In this document: positions 35,937 to 47,615 of the stretch, in pieces | How positions within the stretch are numbered: position 1 is the stretch's first letter | How the letters are laid out: each line of letters starts with the position of its first letter | From: Phoenix dactylifera | Lineage: Eukaryota; Streptophyta; Magnoliopsida; Arecales; Arecaceae | Direction: 5' to 3' | Length of the DNA: 64,000 nucleotides | Assembly: GCF_009389715.1 (NCBI RefSeq) | Contig: NW_024067692.1 | Coordinates: 1,183,501-1,247,500 of the forward strand | Notes under the pieces: generated by a model | What the model was told of the DNA's origin: nothing | What the model saw: the letters and a program-made list of their open reading frames with translations, nothing else | The model's database searches: none | Made by a program: the position numbers and the translations under genes

Positions 35937-38900
35937 TCAGACAACGCGTGTCTGAATACACCCAATAAAGTCAAAATACACAATCTCACGAAGTGCCAAT
36001 GGCAACTCTCTCTCTCCCACCCACAGAGCGTATCCAGAGTGGTGGGCCGCGAATGCAGCCACCCAATCAGCCGCCCCGTTGGCCTCCCTGAATACATGCT
36101 TGGCCTCAAAGGCCACGCCATCCCTCACCATCATCCTAATGTCCCGGATCAGAGGATGGTCGATGCTCTCACCACTCAGTCCCCGCTGGATCCAGCCAAT
36201 AACTGTAGCCGAGTCACCCTCCAGGATGATCGAGCTGGCCTGCAGCACCTGCCGAGCATGGCGAAGACCTGCCCAGGCAGCTCGCAGCTCTGCCCCTGGA
36301 ACTGATGTGACGAACAACTGGCAGCCACCTGCTGCCACAACCCTAGAGTGAGGGTCCCGTATGACGAAGCCTGCCCCGCCTCGCGTACCTCTGTCCAACA
36401 CCGACCCATCAAAGTTTACCTTGAGGAAGCTCGGGGGTGGGGGCTCCCAGGTGAAAAACACCGTCCGAGGAGCTGCCTGAGCAGTAGAGGAACCCCAGGT
36501 GTCCCAAGCTGTCAAGGGTGTGTCTGAGGGGGTAGGAAGTCTGGACTCCATCGCTAGTGCTCGAGCAGACTCCGCAACAAACCTCGGCGACATCCTGCGC
36601 CCACTGAAAATGCGAGCGTTCCTTGCCAGCCAGATCTGATGGGCTGTGCAAGTTGCTCGGATGGCCTCCTGGCATGACCCGGGACTGGCCAACCCCTGTC
36701 GTATCAAATGCAGGAAGAGGCTCCTCTCCTGCCACACCTCCTCCGGGATACCTGTCCACAGCCATGTCGATCTCGCCCAAGTGCACTGAAATAGAACATG
36801 ATCCACAGTCTCATCAACACTGCAAACCCCACACTCCGCGAGGATCCCCAAAGCACGCCGGCTCAACACTGCTCTCGTCGGAAGGCGATCCCACATCACC
36901 TTCCATAAAAAGAGTGCTGCCCTCGGCTGGAGGCTGGACCTCCAAATCCAGGCGCAGTCTGGTCCTCGCTCATGCTCCTGCTGGATGACCCGGGATAGAT
37001 CACCCAGCCTGACACTGGCCCTGCATGAGGTGCCCCAGACCCTAACGTCTGGCCCCTCGCAATCTGGTACTGGAAGGGACCGTACCCTCGCAGCAAGATG
37101 TGTCCCAAACAGCTGATGTAGTCTGGTATCATCCCACTCTGTCCTCCCTGGTGCTAGGAGGTCACACACCCGAAGCCCCTCTGCTGCCTCAGTATCCACC
37201 ATCGTCGGCCAACATCTCAGAGGCAAAGTGTCCACCCATGGATCATCGGTCACATCGACGCTCCGCCCATCGCCTATCAGCCACCTGGTGTTAGCCGACA
37301 CAGTCGGCAAATACCTCGCAATCTCGCGCCACATAAAGGAAGTTCGGCGGCCACTCCGTGCCACCTCAGAGCCCCCTCGGCCAAATCTGGCTGCCATCAC
37401 CCTGCTCCAAAGCCCCTGCGGCTCCAGCAAGAAGCGAGCTGCGTGTCGAGCAACAAGGGCCTCACGCCGCTCCAAGAGGGAATGCACTCCCAGACCACCC
37501 TCACTGATGGGGAGGCAGACGTGCTCCCAAGCCACCAGATGTACCCCATGGCCCCCACTATGAGACCCCCACAAGAAGCTCCGAAGAAGACGTTCAATCT
37601 TCAGCAGAGTCGTCTTTGGGACCACAGTGTTGGCCATGAGATATACCGGCATAGATCCTAACACCGATCTGACCAGTGTCAATCTCCCCATCATGGATAG
37701 AGATGATGCCCTCCATCCCTCCAGCCTGGCCTCGACCCGCTGTACCAGCCCAGAGCACTCTGTCACCCGCAGTCTCCGGCCTGTGATAGGGACTCCCAGG
37801 TAGACCAATGTCCCCTCCTGCTCTGGTATCTGCAGAATCCTCCTGATCTCCAGTCTGACTCTAATCTCCGTGCTAGGGCTGAACCGAATGGCTGACTTCA
37901 TGAAGTTAACTCTCTGTCCGGACGCCGCGCAGTAACCTGCCAGCACTCTAGCGAGTACCCGTGCATCAGAAGCATGCGCCCTGGTCAAAAGAAGACAGTC
38001 GTCAGCAAACAATAAATGAGAGATAGGTCCCACCCCCGGTGCTGGGACATAGGCCTCCAGCTCCCGACTAGTGCACGCACCCTGCAATGAACGAGACAAG
38101 ATATCAGAACAAATAATGAATAAGTAAGGGGATAGGGGACATCCCTGCCGCAGTCTCATAGTGGACTCGAAAAAACTCGTCGGTGTGCCGTTGACCAAAA
38201 TGGAGAATTTTGGCCTCTGGACGCACCCTAGGACCCAACCAATCCATCTCCTATGGAAACCGTAGGTCTCTAAAGCCTTCCGCAGAAAGCTCCACCTGAT
38301 CCTATCATATGCCCTCTCCATATCTAGCTTGACTACCATCAAGCTGCGCCGCTTCGATGCTCGCTGAAGATCCCACATCATCTCCTGAGCCAACATAACA
38401 TTGTGGGAAATGTTTCTCCCCGCCACAAAGGCCCCCTGCTCTTGGCTGATAATGCCCGGCAATAGAGGCTTGATCCTGCCCACCATTATTCTCGCCACAA
38501 CCTTATACAAGGTTGTGCACAAACTGATGGGCCTAAAGTGTCCCGGCTCTACCGCCTCCTGGCGCTTCGGAATGAGCGTGATGAAGGTGGCCTTCCAATC
38601 CTCAGGCATAGCTGCCTGAGTGAAGAAGCACTGCACAGCCTCAACCACTGAAGCCCGAATGATACCCCAATATCTCCGAAAAAAGAAAGGGGGGAACCCA
38701 TCGGGTCCCGGAGCCTTATCCGCTGCCAGGGCCCAGACTGCCTCCTCCACCTCCCGCGCCGACACCGGTCGAACCAGTGTCATATTCTCATCATCAGCAA
38801 TACCCACATCAGGCCTCGGAAGGAGGCCATCAACATCAGGGCCTCCATCCTCCGTCCATCTGGTGCGGAAAAAATCAAGTAAAGCCTGTCTGACGGCAGG

Positions 38901-40079
38901 CTCACCCTCCACACGCTGACCGGACCCATCTCGCAATGAGTGAATCATACTCCGCTGTCTCCGGATAACCGTCGTCCGATGAAAGAACCTAGTGTTGCGA
39001 TCACCCTCACGTACCCACTGGACCCGAGATTTCTGTCGCCAAAAAATCTCATGCTGCCGTAGCAGTGAATGGTGGGTCGCTAGAAGTCCCCGGAGATCGG
39101 TCATGTCTTTCGCCGAAAGTTCACCTCCTAGATCCTCTCTCCTCTGTAGATCAGCAATCGCAGTCTCGACCCCCTCCACTCTCCGAAAGATATCGCCCAC
39201 TTCCTCGCGATTCCAACGACGAAGCCGCCGTTTGGTAATCTCAAGTTTGCGGGAGACCCGTTGCATCGCATTTCCCCGTACCGGGACACGCCATGCATCG
39301 CGAACGATGTCCCAAGACTGAGGGTACGATAGCCAAATCTTCTCGAAGCGGAAGGGACTATGATGACCAGGTCCCTATGAAGTGGAAATCAGCAGAGGGC
39401 AGTGGTCAGATGCAATCCGGGGTAAGTGACTAACACAGCAGGTAGGGAACCGGAGGATCCAATCTGGGGTCGCAAAGGCCCTATCTAATCGCTCCCAAAC
39501 CCTAGCACTACCGGATTGATTGTTACACCAGGTAAACCGCGGTCCCGAAAAACCTAGGTCCACCAGACCGTTCCGCATTACGAAGTCGCGAAACTCCCTC
39601 CTATCCACTCTATCCGTGAACTCCGCACCTCCCCTCTTATCACCCGCACTCTGGATACAATTGAAGTCACCAACTAACACCGTCGGGATACCCTGGGCAG
39701 TCAGGTTGGCGATCTCTTGCCAAAGAGCTCTCCTAACCCTGTAGTCCGTGCTCGCGTACACACCGCACAACACCCACGGGTCAGTATCAGGTTCCGATAC
39801 AACCATGACTACCTGTTGAGGGCAGTAGTGGAAGACATCAATCGTCGCCACCCCTCGCCTCCACAGGACCAAAAGGCCACCAGACAGCCCCTGGGACTCA
39901 ACTGCATAGGTCTCCCAGTCCCTTCCCAAGCGCCGCCTCAGTCGAACCAGTCCATCGCCCGATAATCGCGTCTCGCAAAGAAAACAGATCTCTGGACAAT
40001 GGACCTGCACTAGCCGCTTAAAGGAAGACATGAAGGCCGGCTTGGCCGCCCCCCTACAATTCCAGGCTAGAACCTTCAT
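35937..40079 (-). CDS. LINE ORF2: endonuclease, reverse transcriptase, RNase H
   Basis: A single frame of 1381 codons with one internal UAG (39375-39377). The N-terminal 234 residues are an APE-type endonuclease (MKVLAWNCRG, CETRLSG, GDFN, SDHCPL at the end). After the UAG come the reverse transcriptase (FRPISLCTTLYKV, FVAGRNISHN, RQGCPLSPYLF, FADDCLLL), a zinc-binding region (PRAALFLWK, CGVC...H...C) and a C-terminal RNase H (VNFDGS, AELRAAW, LEGDS, FREANGAADW), ending CIQTRVV. The start ATG (40079-40077) overlaps the stop of the preceding frame as ATGA. Known role: target-primed reverse transcription of the element RNA. Except for the UAG, every motif I checked is present. Confidence 0.9.
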
Positions 40080-42586
40080 GGATCACAGTCCGCAGGGTCG
40101 ACCTCAGGCTCATCCTCCCCCTGGGTCGTGGGAGCTATGTCAAGCTGGCGACCTAGGTCGCCCTGCTGCTCTACCACACCAGATGCATCGCCAGATGCAT
40201 CGCGCATGACCGCCGCCCTAATGAGTCGCACGACAGCTGGGTGGTCCCCCTCTGCCATAGCTATACCCATGGAACCATGGCCCCCGTCACCACTGTAAGA
40301 GGGCCCCTCACAGGGTGCCCCTCCGGGCGGCACCCCAACCACACCCTCTCGTGGCGTCAGTGGCTCGGTCGGACTCTCCTCCAAATGCAGTCCAAGATGA
40401 GCCCTGGACTCGCATCCCTCAGGAGCAGCCTCCAGCCGCTCACCCAAGGCTGGGGTCGGAGAGCCAAACCGATAGACCCCATCTGGGCCTCTCCCAAGGC
40501 CCTCCAGTGTATCCCAGGGGGCCCGCACGAGGGGGGTCTGACCAACAGTCAGAGGGGTCCCCTGCACTGAGGCCAATCCCCCACCCGGGGACCTATACTG
40601 AAACGGGCCTACTAGCATCCCGGGGTCCTCTGTCGAATCTCCCTGGAACTGCAGGTCCCGCTCATCCTGGGTGCCCATGCATGCAGCTAACTGAGCTTGT
40701 GGGCCCCCCCCAAGCTGGGCTTGAGTAGCCCCCCCAGGCTGGACCCGCGGACCCTGTCCCTGTAGCAGGGCCCGCTGTCCATGAGTAGCCCCCCCCCCGC
40801 GGTCCACGCTGGGCCCGCGTGGTGAACGAACCCGGATGGGCCCGTGCACTCCGCGCGCCCCGGTAGGCCCAGCCTGCCCGCGCGCCCCGAGCACGCAGAA
40901 CTCGCGGCTCGCAGACGACACGCGGCGCGCCGACAGCACGCGGCGCGCCAACGGCGCAGTCCCCGCTCCCGTCGCGCGGCACGTCTTGGGCCCCGCCCGC
41001 TGGCCCACGCGAAGCACGCCGGGCCCTGAAGGCCCTGGCCCGCTGGGTCGACCTAAGCAAGGCCGACTGGGCCCGCGCTCCTGGGCCCTGTGGATGACCG
41101 AGGCCCACCGGGGCCCTAGCCCGCTTGTTACCGCGAGGCCGGCTGCACGGTTCACTGGGACCCGGGTCAGACCACCTGTGATCCGGGCTCCTCCTCTCCA
41201 GTGCGCGACCAGAACTCGGCTTCGGGTCTACCTCGTCAAGGTCATCGACGGTGTCAACCCATAGCGGGACAGTGGCTGCCGGGTAAGCCCCACCCCCCCA
41301 CCAGCCGGTGACCGTCGCCGGGCCACTTTCGACGGCTTTTGCCAGCCGTCGGTGTCCGACGGGGACACCGGTTGGGTGAAGAGGGCAACCGGCGATGTCG
41401 GCCTGGCTAAGGATGGCTCAGGAACTGAACCAGACGCGGCCCTCACCGATTGGGCCGGGGACACCGTTAGGGTCAGGAGGGCAACCGGCGATGTCGGCCT
41501 GGCTAAGGGTGGCTCAGGTCCAGGGCCAGGCGCGGCCCTCACCGGTCGAGCTGTCGGGGGTGGGAGTGGCGGCCGAGACGGGGCGGACTCGGGTCCAGGT
41601 TCGGGCTCCCTCGGCCGTGGTGGTCGCGACTCTCGCGGCAGAGGTCTCTGCCGTGTCGCCACCATCTAAGGGCCAAAAATCGGCCCTTGGGTCTCCATCC
41701 CCGCTGCAGGAGCCGACGGAACAGAGCCACCCCCAGGGTCCCCCTCCCCTGGCGGCCCGCCCTCCGCCGATTGAGTAAACACCGGAAAACGGCACGCTGC
41801 CTCCAGGTGACCCATCCGCCCACACAGGGGGCAGAGAATGGGGACGTTCTCGAAGACGAAGGGCTGCCACCGCACCTTCGTCTTCCCTTGGATCAAAATC
41901 CCAGGTCTAAGGGGCGCGGTGGCATCGACCACCACCTTCACCCGAGCGAAACCCATCGCCCGTCGCTGCTCGGTGACCCCGTCCACAGCGATCGGCCGGC
42001 CTGCCCTAGACGCGATCTCCAAGATGGTTGACGGCGACCAATACTCCGGCGGCAGGCGGGGGAGTCGAAGCCACATCGTTACCGAAGTAACGGCCTCCTC
42101 CCCTGGCTCAAAATCAGGGACCCAAGGAGCCATGGCGAGGAGCTGCCCCGCCACCACCCAGGGTCCCTCATTTAAGGCCCCGTCCCGGTCCGCCGTCGAC
42201 CGGAAACGCAGAGCCAGGTAGCCGTCCGTTAGAGGGACGGCCACCACCTCCTTAAGGTTAGCCCGGGTAGCCACGTCCTTGGCTACCCATTCGGCCGGAA
42301 CACGGCGGCCAAGGCTACGCACCATGACCGCCCGCCCGTCCCACTCTTGCCGAGCCGCCGCGATGGGTTCCTCCGGAAGTGTGACGACTTCCGGGAAGCG
42401 GCGGCTCAGCCGCTCCACCTCCGCGGCCGAGGGCCAGTGAGTCACCCACGGCCCCGGCCTCGACCAGGCACCGGAGTGCTCCCCCCGACCGCCGCTCTGT
42501 TTTCCAGAAGAAGATTTAGACTTACCGTTTCCTCTCGCCGTTCCTTCCTCCTTCTCCCCCGCCGGCTGCTTCCCCTTCCGGTCCAT
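40076..42586 (-). CDS. LINE ORF1: gag-like RNA-binding protein with long disordered tail
   Basis: I place the start at MDRKGKQPAG (42586); the frame is open 28 codons further up. The first 307 codons hold a DUF4283-like region (WLRLPRLPPEYWSP, GRPIAVDGVT) and a zinc knuckle CPLCGRMGHLEAAC, ending at UAG 41668-41666. The same frame continues without frameshift, with a second UAG at 41230-41228, through Pro-, Arg- and Gly-rich sequence to UGA at 40078-40076, where it overlaps the ORF2 start. Either ORF1 truly ends at the first UAG and the rest is leftover, or ORF1 was originally about 836 codons. Plant L1 ORF1 proteins commonly have such a tail next to ORF2, so I favour the second reading. Role: binding of the LINE RNA. 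Confidence 0.75.
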
Positions 42587-42850
42587 GTAGTGGAGCCCTA
42601 TGGAGATGGAGCACCTGCAAGACAGAATGTTAGATGAAGGCGAGAGCTCCCGATTCGTCAGAAAGCCCACGGGATCCCTGCCGTTGTGCCCCTCCAGGAA
42701 CCAGGCGGCACGACGCGTTGCAGGCGAGCCTCGTATCCTTGACCAGCGGCGACCTCACCAGGCACTTCGCCGGTGGAAGATGACCGTTAGACCACCTCCG
42801 AGAAGATTCCTCTCTCCAGGGTTTCCTTTCCCCAGAGTTTCTCTCTCTTC

Positions 42851-43320
42851 CTCCTGCATTGCCTTCCCCGGAGAATGCTCTATAGCAAAATAGAAAGAGC
42901 AAATTATACCCCACACTGCATGCACCAATGTGCCATGCACTATGCCAATCAGCCCGTCTCTTTTCTATTTATGAGCCAATCGCTAATACACTCATAAACA
43001 AGATCTATAGAAAAGAGACAAGATGATTGATATGGTGCATGGCTATATGGTTACACATGGTGTAAGATATAATTTGTCAAATATTAAGTTAGTGATAAAA
43101 AAAATTTACCACATGCAACAACAATTAATTTTACCATTTCTTCAAGTGATTCAAATATAACTACAAAGTTTTTAGGTTCCAAACAAAGACAACCAAACCA
43201 ACACCGATTATACATACAAGCCAACAGCTAGTTTACCCTTGCTTCAAATTGTGCGCGTTGGAGTTACCAAAGAACCACTCTAATAACCTAACGATGCAGA
43301 CGTGGGAGAGGACAGGCCCT
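42851..43320. repeat. Partial duplicate of the DUF642 gene 3' end
   Basis: This block matches 44417-44848 over its length: TTCCTGCATTGCC start, CTCTATAGCAAAATA, the MITE, CTACAAAGTTTTTAGGTTCC, and ACCTAACGATGCAGACGTGG at the end. The last part corresponds to the final codons and stop of the DUF642 gene, so it is a non-functional gene-end duplicate. Its left edge coincides with the LINE target-site duplication. Confidence 0.8.
42899..43080. mobile_element. Foldback MITE in the duplicated DUF642 3' flank
   Basis: About 180 bp with roughly 70-base inverted arms: GCAAATTATACCCCACAC at the left against the reverse complement GACAAATTATATCTTACACC at the right, continuing through GCCATGCAC and GTCTCTTTTCTAT. 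A diverged copy sits at 44459-44620 in the other duplicate, so the MITE was present before the duplication. Confidence 0.6.
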
Positions 43321-44416
43321 TGAAGCTTATAAAAAAAATTTATGGATAAAAGATTTTCTATGAGAGTTGGGCTTAGAACAAAAAAAATATATGCTTTATT
43401 ATGACAGTCAAAGTGTCGTCCCCATCTCTCAAAGAATCTAATATTTCATTCGAGATCCAAGCATATTGGTGTGAGATATTATTGGGTTCGAGATGCTTTA
43501 GAGATGAAGTTACTCTGTCTTGAAAAAATTCATAATGATAATAATAGGTTAGATATGATGGCCAAAATCTTACCCATGAAAAAAATTATTATTTATAGAG
43601 AAAAAGCGGACTTGGTAGAACCCCCCATATGAGTCGGGAGGGAGAGTTTTGTTGGTGTGGTCTCTCTTTATGTAGGAACCACCTCATTTGAAATGGCTTG
43701 GTGGAACCCCACATGAGTTGGGAGAGGAAGATTTGTTGGTGTGGTCTCTCCTCATGTGGGAGCCACCTCATTTATTTTTTTTAAAAAAAAAATTAAGGGA
43801 TAAGAAGGCAGTTTCAAACTGCCGGCTTGGGCAAGGTAATTGCAAAAAAATAAAAAAACAGGAAGTCTGAGACTATATGGAAAAGATAAAGAAGAAAAAA
43901 AATAAAGAAAAGAAAAACATGGAAGAAGAAAAGGTGCTACATTATCGGATAGTTAATTTTATCTAGATTTAACTGAAATTTCAGTATGTTATTTTCGACA
44001 TTAAGAATTATAGATTGAATGATTTAAATTTTTGAAAAACCTTCTTTATTAATTATTTCAAGCATCAAGATAAGATTTATCTTTTATTTTATTATTTATT
44101 ATTAAAATCTCATTGTAAAAACTAAAATTAAATTTTGTTAATATTTACCCCGTCTCTAAAGATGATCTATTATAATTTTATTATTTTAAATAATAAAATT
44201 TTTTAACTAGACTAAATTTCATAATTTTTTTTTACATCAAAAACTTTTTTATATTAAAAAAATTATATTACCGCTTGTGTGTAGATTACTTAATTATTAT
44301 AATTTTTAATTATTTAAATAAATTATAAAGATTATTCCTGTTTGGTGAATAATATTCTATTTAATTATATAAAAAAATTATGATATTATTATTTTTAATT
44401 GCATATTTTCAACAAT
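43321..44416. other. AT-rich spacer between the two DUF642 3'-end copies
   Basis: Very AT-rich sequence with an 86-bp imperfect tandem duplication (43611-43771, listed separately). No gene recognised. Confidence 0.5.
43611..43771. repeat. 86-bp imperfect tandem duplication
   Basis: Units start at CTTGGTAGAACC (43611) and CTTGGTGGAACC (43697) and share TTTGTTGGTGTGGTCTCTC and CCACCTCATTT. A few substitutions separate them. Confidence 0.75.
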
Positions 44417-44848
44417 TCCTGCATTGCCTTTCTTGGAGAAGGCTCTATAGCAAAATATAAAAAGTTATACCCCACACCGCATGCATTAACATGCCATGCA
44501 CTATACCCTGCGAGCCAACTCCTGATAGGCTTGTCAATAAGACCCATAGAAGGAGACAGGATAATTGGTACAGTGCAGGGCCACACAGTGCCCATGGTGT
44601 AAGATTTAATATATCAATATAAAGTTAGAGATGAAAATGATTTACCACTCGCAACAGCAATTAACTTTACCACTTCTTCAAGTGCTTCAAATATAACTAC
44701 AAAGTTTTTAGGTTCCAAACAAAGGCAGCCAGACCAACACCGATCATACATAAAAGCCAACAACTAGTTTACCCTTGCTGCAAATCGCACACGTCACAAC
44801 CACTCTAATAACCTAACGATGCAGACGTGGGAGAGGATAAACCCTTAC
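44417..44848. repeat. DUF642 gene 3' end and flank, the original of the duplicate
   Basis: Source-like copy of the block at 42851-43320. It contains the last codons of the intact DUF642 gene (44813 onward), its 3' UTR and a diverged MITE copy at 44459-44620. Confidence 0.75.
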
Positions 44849-47615
44849 TTGATCCAAGACTGGTCCACAAAGAGACCCAGGTTGGTCAACTCTAGTGTGG
44901 TAGTGGTAGCTGTAGAATGTGAGCCTAGTCCTGCTCGAAATCGCCATAAACTTCAAGCTTGCAGCTTTAAATCCACCCTTTCCATGGGATCGTAATGCCA
45001 CTGACAGTGTGCTATTGCCAGCGAAAGCTTCGACCTGCATCGCGCCATGGCAGCCATTCTTTGCATCACCAACCACAAAACTGAGATTGTAGTACTTGTA
45101 TTGGATTGTCCTGATGACTTGAGCTATCGCACTCTCTCTCCCAGCCACAAGCTCCACGGCATATTGGCCGACGGGGACAGAGAAATGGGCCGAGTCTACA
45201 AATCTGACAGCCTTCAGGGATTCAATGATCCAGCCAGGGAGAGGAGATGTAACGTCCTGCTGCTTGGGAGGGAGAAGGACGCCAGTTGTGGAGTTCTTGA
45301 AGACATGCGGACCTTCCTCGAAACCTCCATTCTTCACAAGGTTATCTGCAGTATAGAAGAAACACAGCAAGCCAGAGATGACTCAAGGAGATTAATGAGA
45401 AGTATATCGAATTTCTTACATGTTATGTATTATGGAGAGCAGCCCAAGTTCCCTAATGGAGAGATGGATGCCTCACCAAACAACACAAGACACCAGAAGC
45501 AAGATACTATAACGTAGATGAAGTATGAATATTTAGTCCAGGCTTGGCATACTGCTAGCAAATTAATTCCTTCTTGTGACAGACTTCTGACTTCTTGCAA
45601 CCAATGCAAAGAATGGCAATAGAACAACATAAACCTATAGCAAGCCTAAGATTGAACTATCTATAAGCATGATCTACTGGCAGAATTGCATACCAAGATA
45701 CATCTAAGTGTCGCTGAATTCAAAGTAAAATAAAACTTAGACAACCAAGTGGTGATCAGTAGTTTTGAATATCCTGCAAACATAACAGAATTCAACATTC
45801 CTCCCCTGCACGACTCTTAACCATCAACCAACAGCAAAAGCCACACATCGATCAATTAGTTATCGAACAAAGCTGAGCAATGACACCCTTGCAGAAATTC
45901 ATGCATGTAAAAGGATGGATTAAATTCACAAGCTAAAAAAGGTTTAGATTACAGAGTGTTACTTCATGATATATACCTCTTGTGGGCATTGGAGGGAGGA
46001 GCACCTTAATGGCCACAGCATCCAGGAGAGGCCCGCATGCTGGGTCCTCCTGGACCCCAATGTTGTGGAAGATCACCTGCGCCGTTGAATTGGTAGGCCT
46101 GAAGGCCCAAGCATAAGTATCGCCTCCGGTGGAGCTGTACAGTGTCTGGATTGGGACATCACCGAGGAGAGGAGGCACCGAGACCCTCAGCACCTCATCC
46201 TGGGCACAAGTCCTGGTGGCACTGAACGTGAGGGCGTAAAGGGAGCCGGGCTTGACGGTAATGTTCTGGGAGATGGAAGCCTCGTTGCCAAGGCGCACGG
46301 CATGGACGCCATGGGGCACGGCGAAGAACATGCCGCCGGGCTGCGGCCCACCGGACACGTACTCGACGAGGCCATGGATGGTCCAGTTGGGAAGGGAATG
46401 CTTGCCGACGATGACACTTTTGTTCAGTTTGTGCGGCCTGGGGCTCAACTCAAAGTTGCCATTGGGAAGGAGCCCTGACGACAAACATAACAGAGAGAGA
46501 AGGAGGGAGATTACTTGTATATTTGATGAAGCTGAAGAGAGAAAGAAATCCAAGCATATGAAGAGAAAGGAGAGGAAACGAGAAAATTGTTTTAGCAATC
46601 TTCCTGTTTGGTGTTTCTTTATATATATAGAAATCCATATGATATGATATGAATCTATAGCAAAACTTTTCTAAGATAGCAGAGGCATGCGAAGAATCAT
46701 TCGTAGATAAGGAAAAAAAATCTAGAAACCACGACAATGAAGAAATGTGGGGTGAGATCGAGATGAAAAAAAAAATAGACCCCTGCTGCAAGATAGTGAT
46801 GCGATCTAGTTTCTACTTGAGCCTTTGATGAGACAATGCCAAATATCTTCAGCACATACATAGGAAAGCATTTTCCTATTGTTATGCAGAGAAAACTCAA
46901 GAAGAGGGACTACCAACCTATTTAAAGGGAGAACACATGTTTAATGAGTCAGAGATAAAACGTTCCTAGGGACACAGCTATATTAGAACTGGGTAACCCA
47001 GAAAGCGAGACCTTATGTCCTTTGAAAGATACCTCATTTCTTCTTCTTCTTCTTCTTCTTTGGATTCTTCACCCATTTTAATGGCTAATCCACCCATTTT
47101 TTTCTTGAGAAAAAAAAAAGATAAAGGGCTACATACATCAAAATGGAAATAGAACTAACCTCGGTAGAACAGAACAATGAACCTAAGCTAATGCTGCAAA
47201 TATGGGATCTTGCAAAGCATTTTTAAAAAAATAAATTACAGCTTTTCTACCTAAACACTTGGACCCTCCATAGAAACAGGGGAAACTAATGACAAGAATG
47301 ACAAGAAATAGAAGCTTCTCTCAAAAAATGAGACACAAAAACTCCTTAACAATTAAAAAGCAAGTATCACCTAAAAGATTAAAAAAAAAAAAAAAATGCA
47401 ATACAAAGACCTCTTTCAAGTTTTTGAAGTCGTGTAAAACTTCTAAAGCATAGAATGAAAGAAGCCAACATAGTAGACGTACTCCACGCATTACTAGCAG
47501 AAAAACAAAGAAAAGGAACCTATTTTACTTCAATACCATCAAGAGCTTCTTGAGCTCCAAAGCCATGGACGCAGAAGGGGAGGCAGAGCAGCAGCAGCAG
47601 AGATATCACACCCAT
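44813..47615 (-). CDS. DUF642 secreted cell-wall protein (BIIDXI-like)
   Basis: Three exons on the minus strand: 47615-47537, 46474-45977 and 45345-44813, all GT/AG with intact frame; 369 residues, normal for the family. Exon 1 encodes a signal peptide, MGVISLLLLLCLPFCVHG. Exon 2 carries the first DUF642 galactose-binding-like domain (LLPNGNFELSP, RLGNEASISQ, SATRTCAQDE, EDPACGPLLDAVAI). Exon 3 carries the second (NLVKNGGFEEGPHVF, PLPGWIIESLKAV, ELVAGRESAIAQVIRT, SLCGPVLDQVRVYPL). Paired Cys are conserved. DUF642 proteins are plant-specific, sit in the cell wall and are reported to bind cell-wall polysaccharide or pectin methylesterase. The exon 1 choice is supported by the signal peptide and splice sites; a start at 46598 would need reading through the intron. 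Confidence 0.93.

Larger units (their letters stand above)
35864..42851 (-). mobile_element. Nearly full-length L1-type LINE with RNase H
   Basis: About 7 kb on the minus strand. The 3' end is a 57-base A tail (T run 35864-35920) only 16 bases after the ORF2 stop. It is flanked by a direct repeat TCCTGCATTGCCTT (35852-35865 and 42852-42865), the target-site duplication. Parts in transcript order: leader (about 42851-42587), ORF1 (DUF4283-like RNA-binding region plus CCHC knuckle), a long Pro/Gly/Arg-rich region, then ORF2 (endonuclease, reverse transcriptase, zinc-binding, RNase H). The frames are open over about 6.6 kb apart from three UAG codons, so insertion was recent. GC content and codon use differ sharply from the AT-rich surroundings. 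Competence cannot be judged from sequence alone. Confidence 0.93.

Noticed and set aside
36079-42637. Many plus-strand open frames over the LINE
   Set aside because: Shadows of the GC-rich minus-strand LINE frames.
45933-46598. Separate single-exon gene starting at 46598 (minus)
   Set aside because: Reading upstream of 46474 crosses the intron; the spliced exon 1 at 47537-47615 gives a proper signal peptide and the normal family length.
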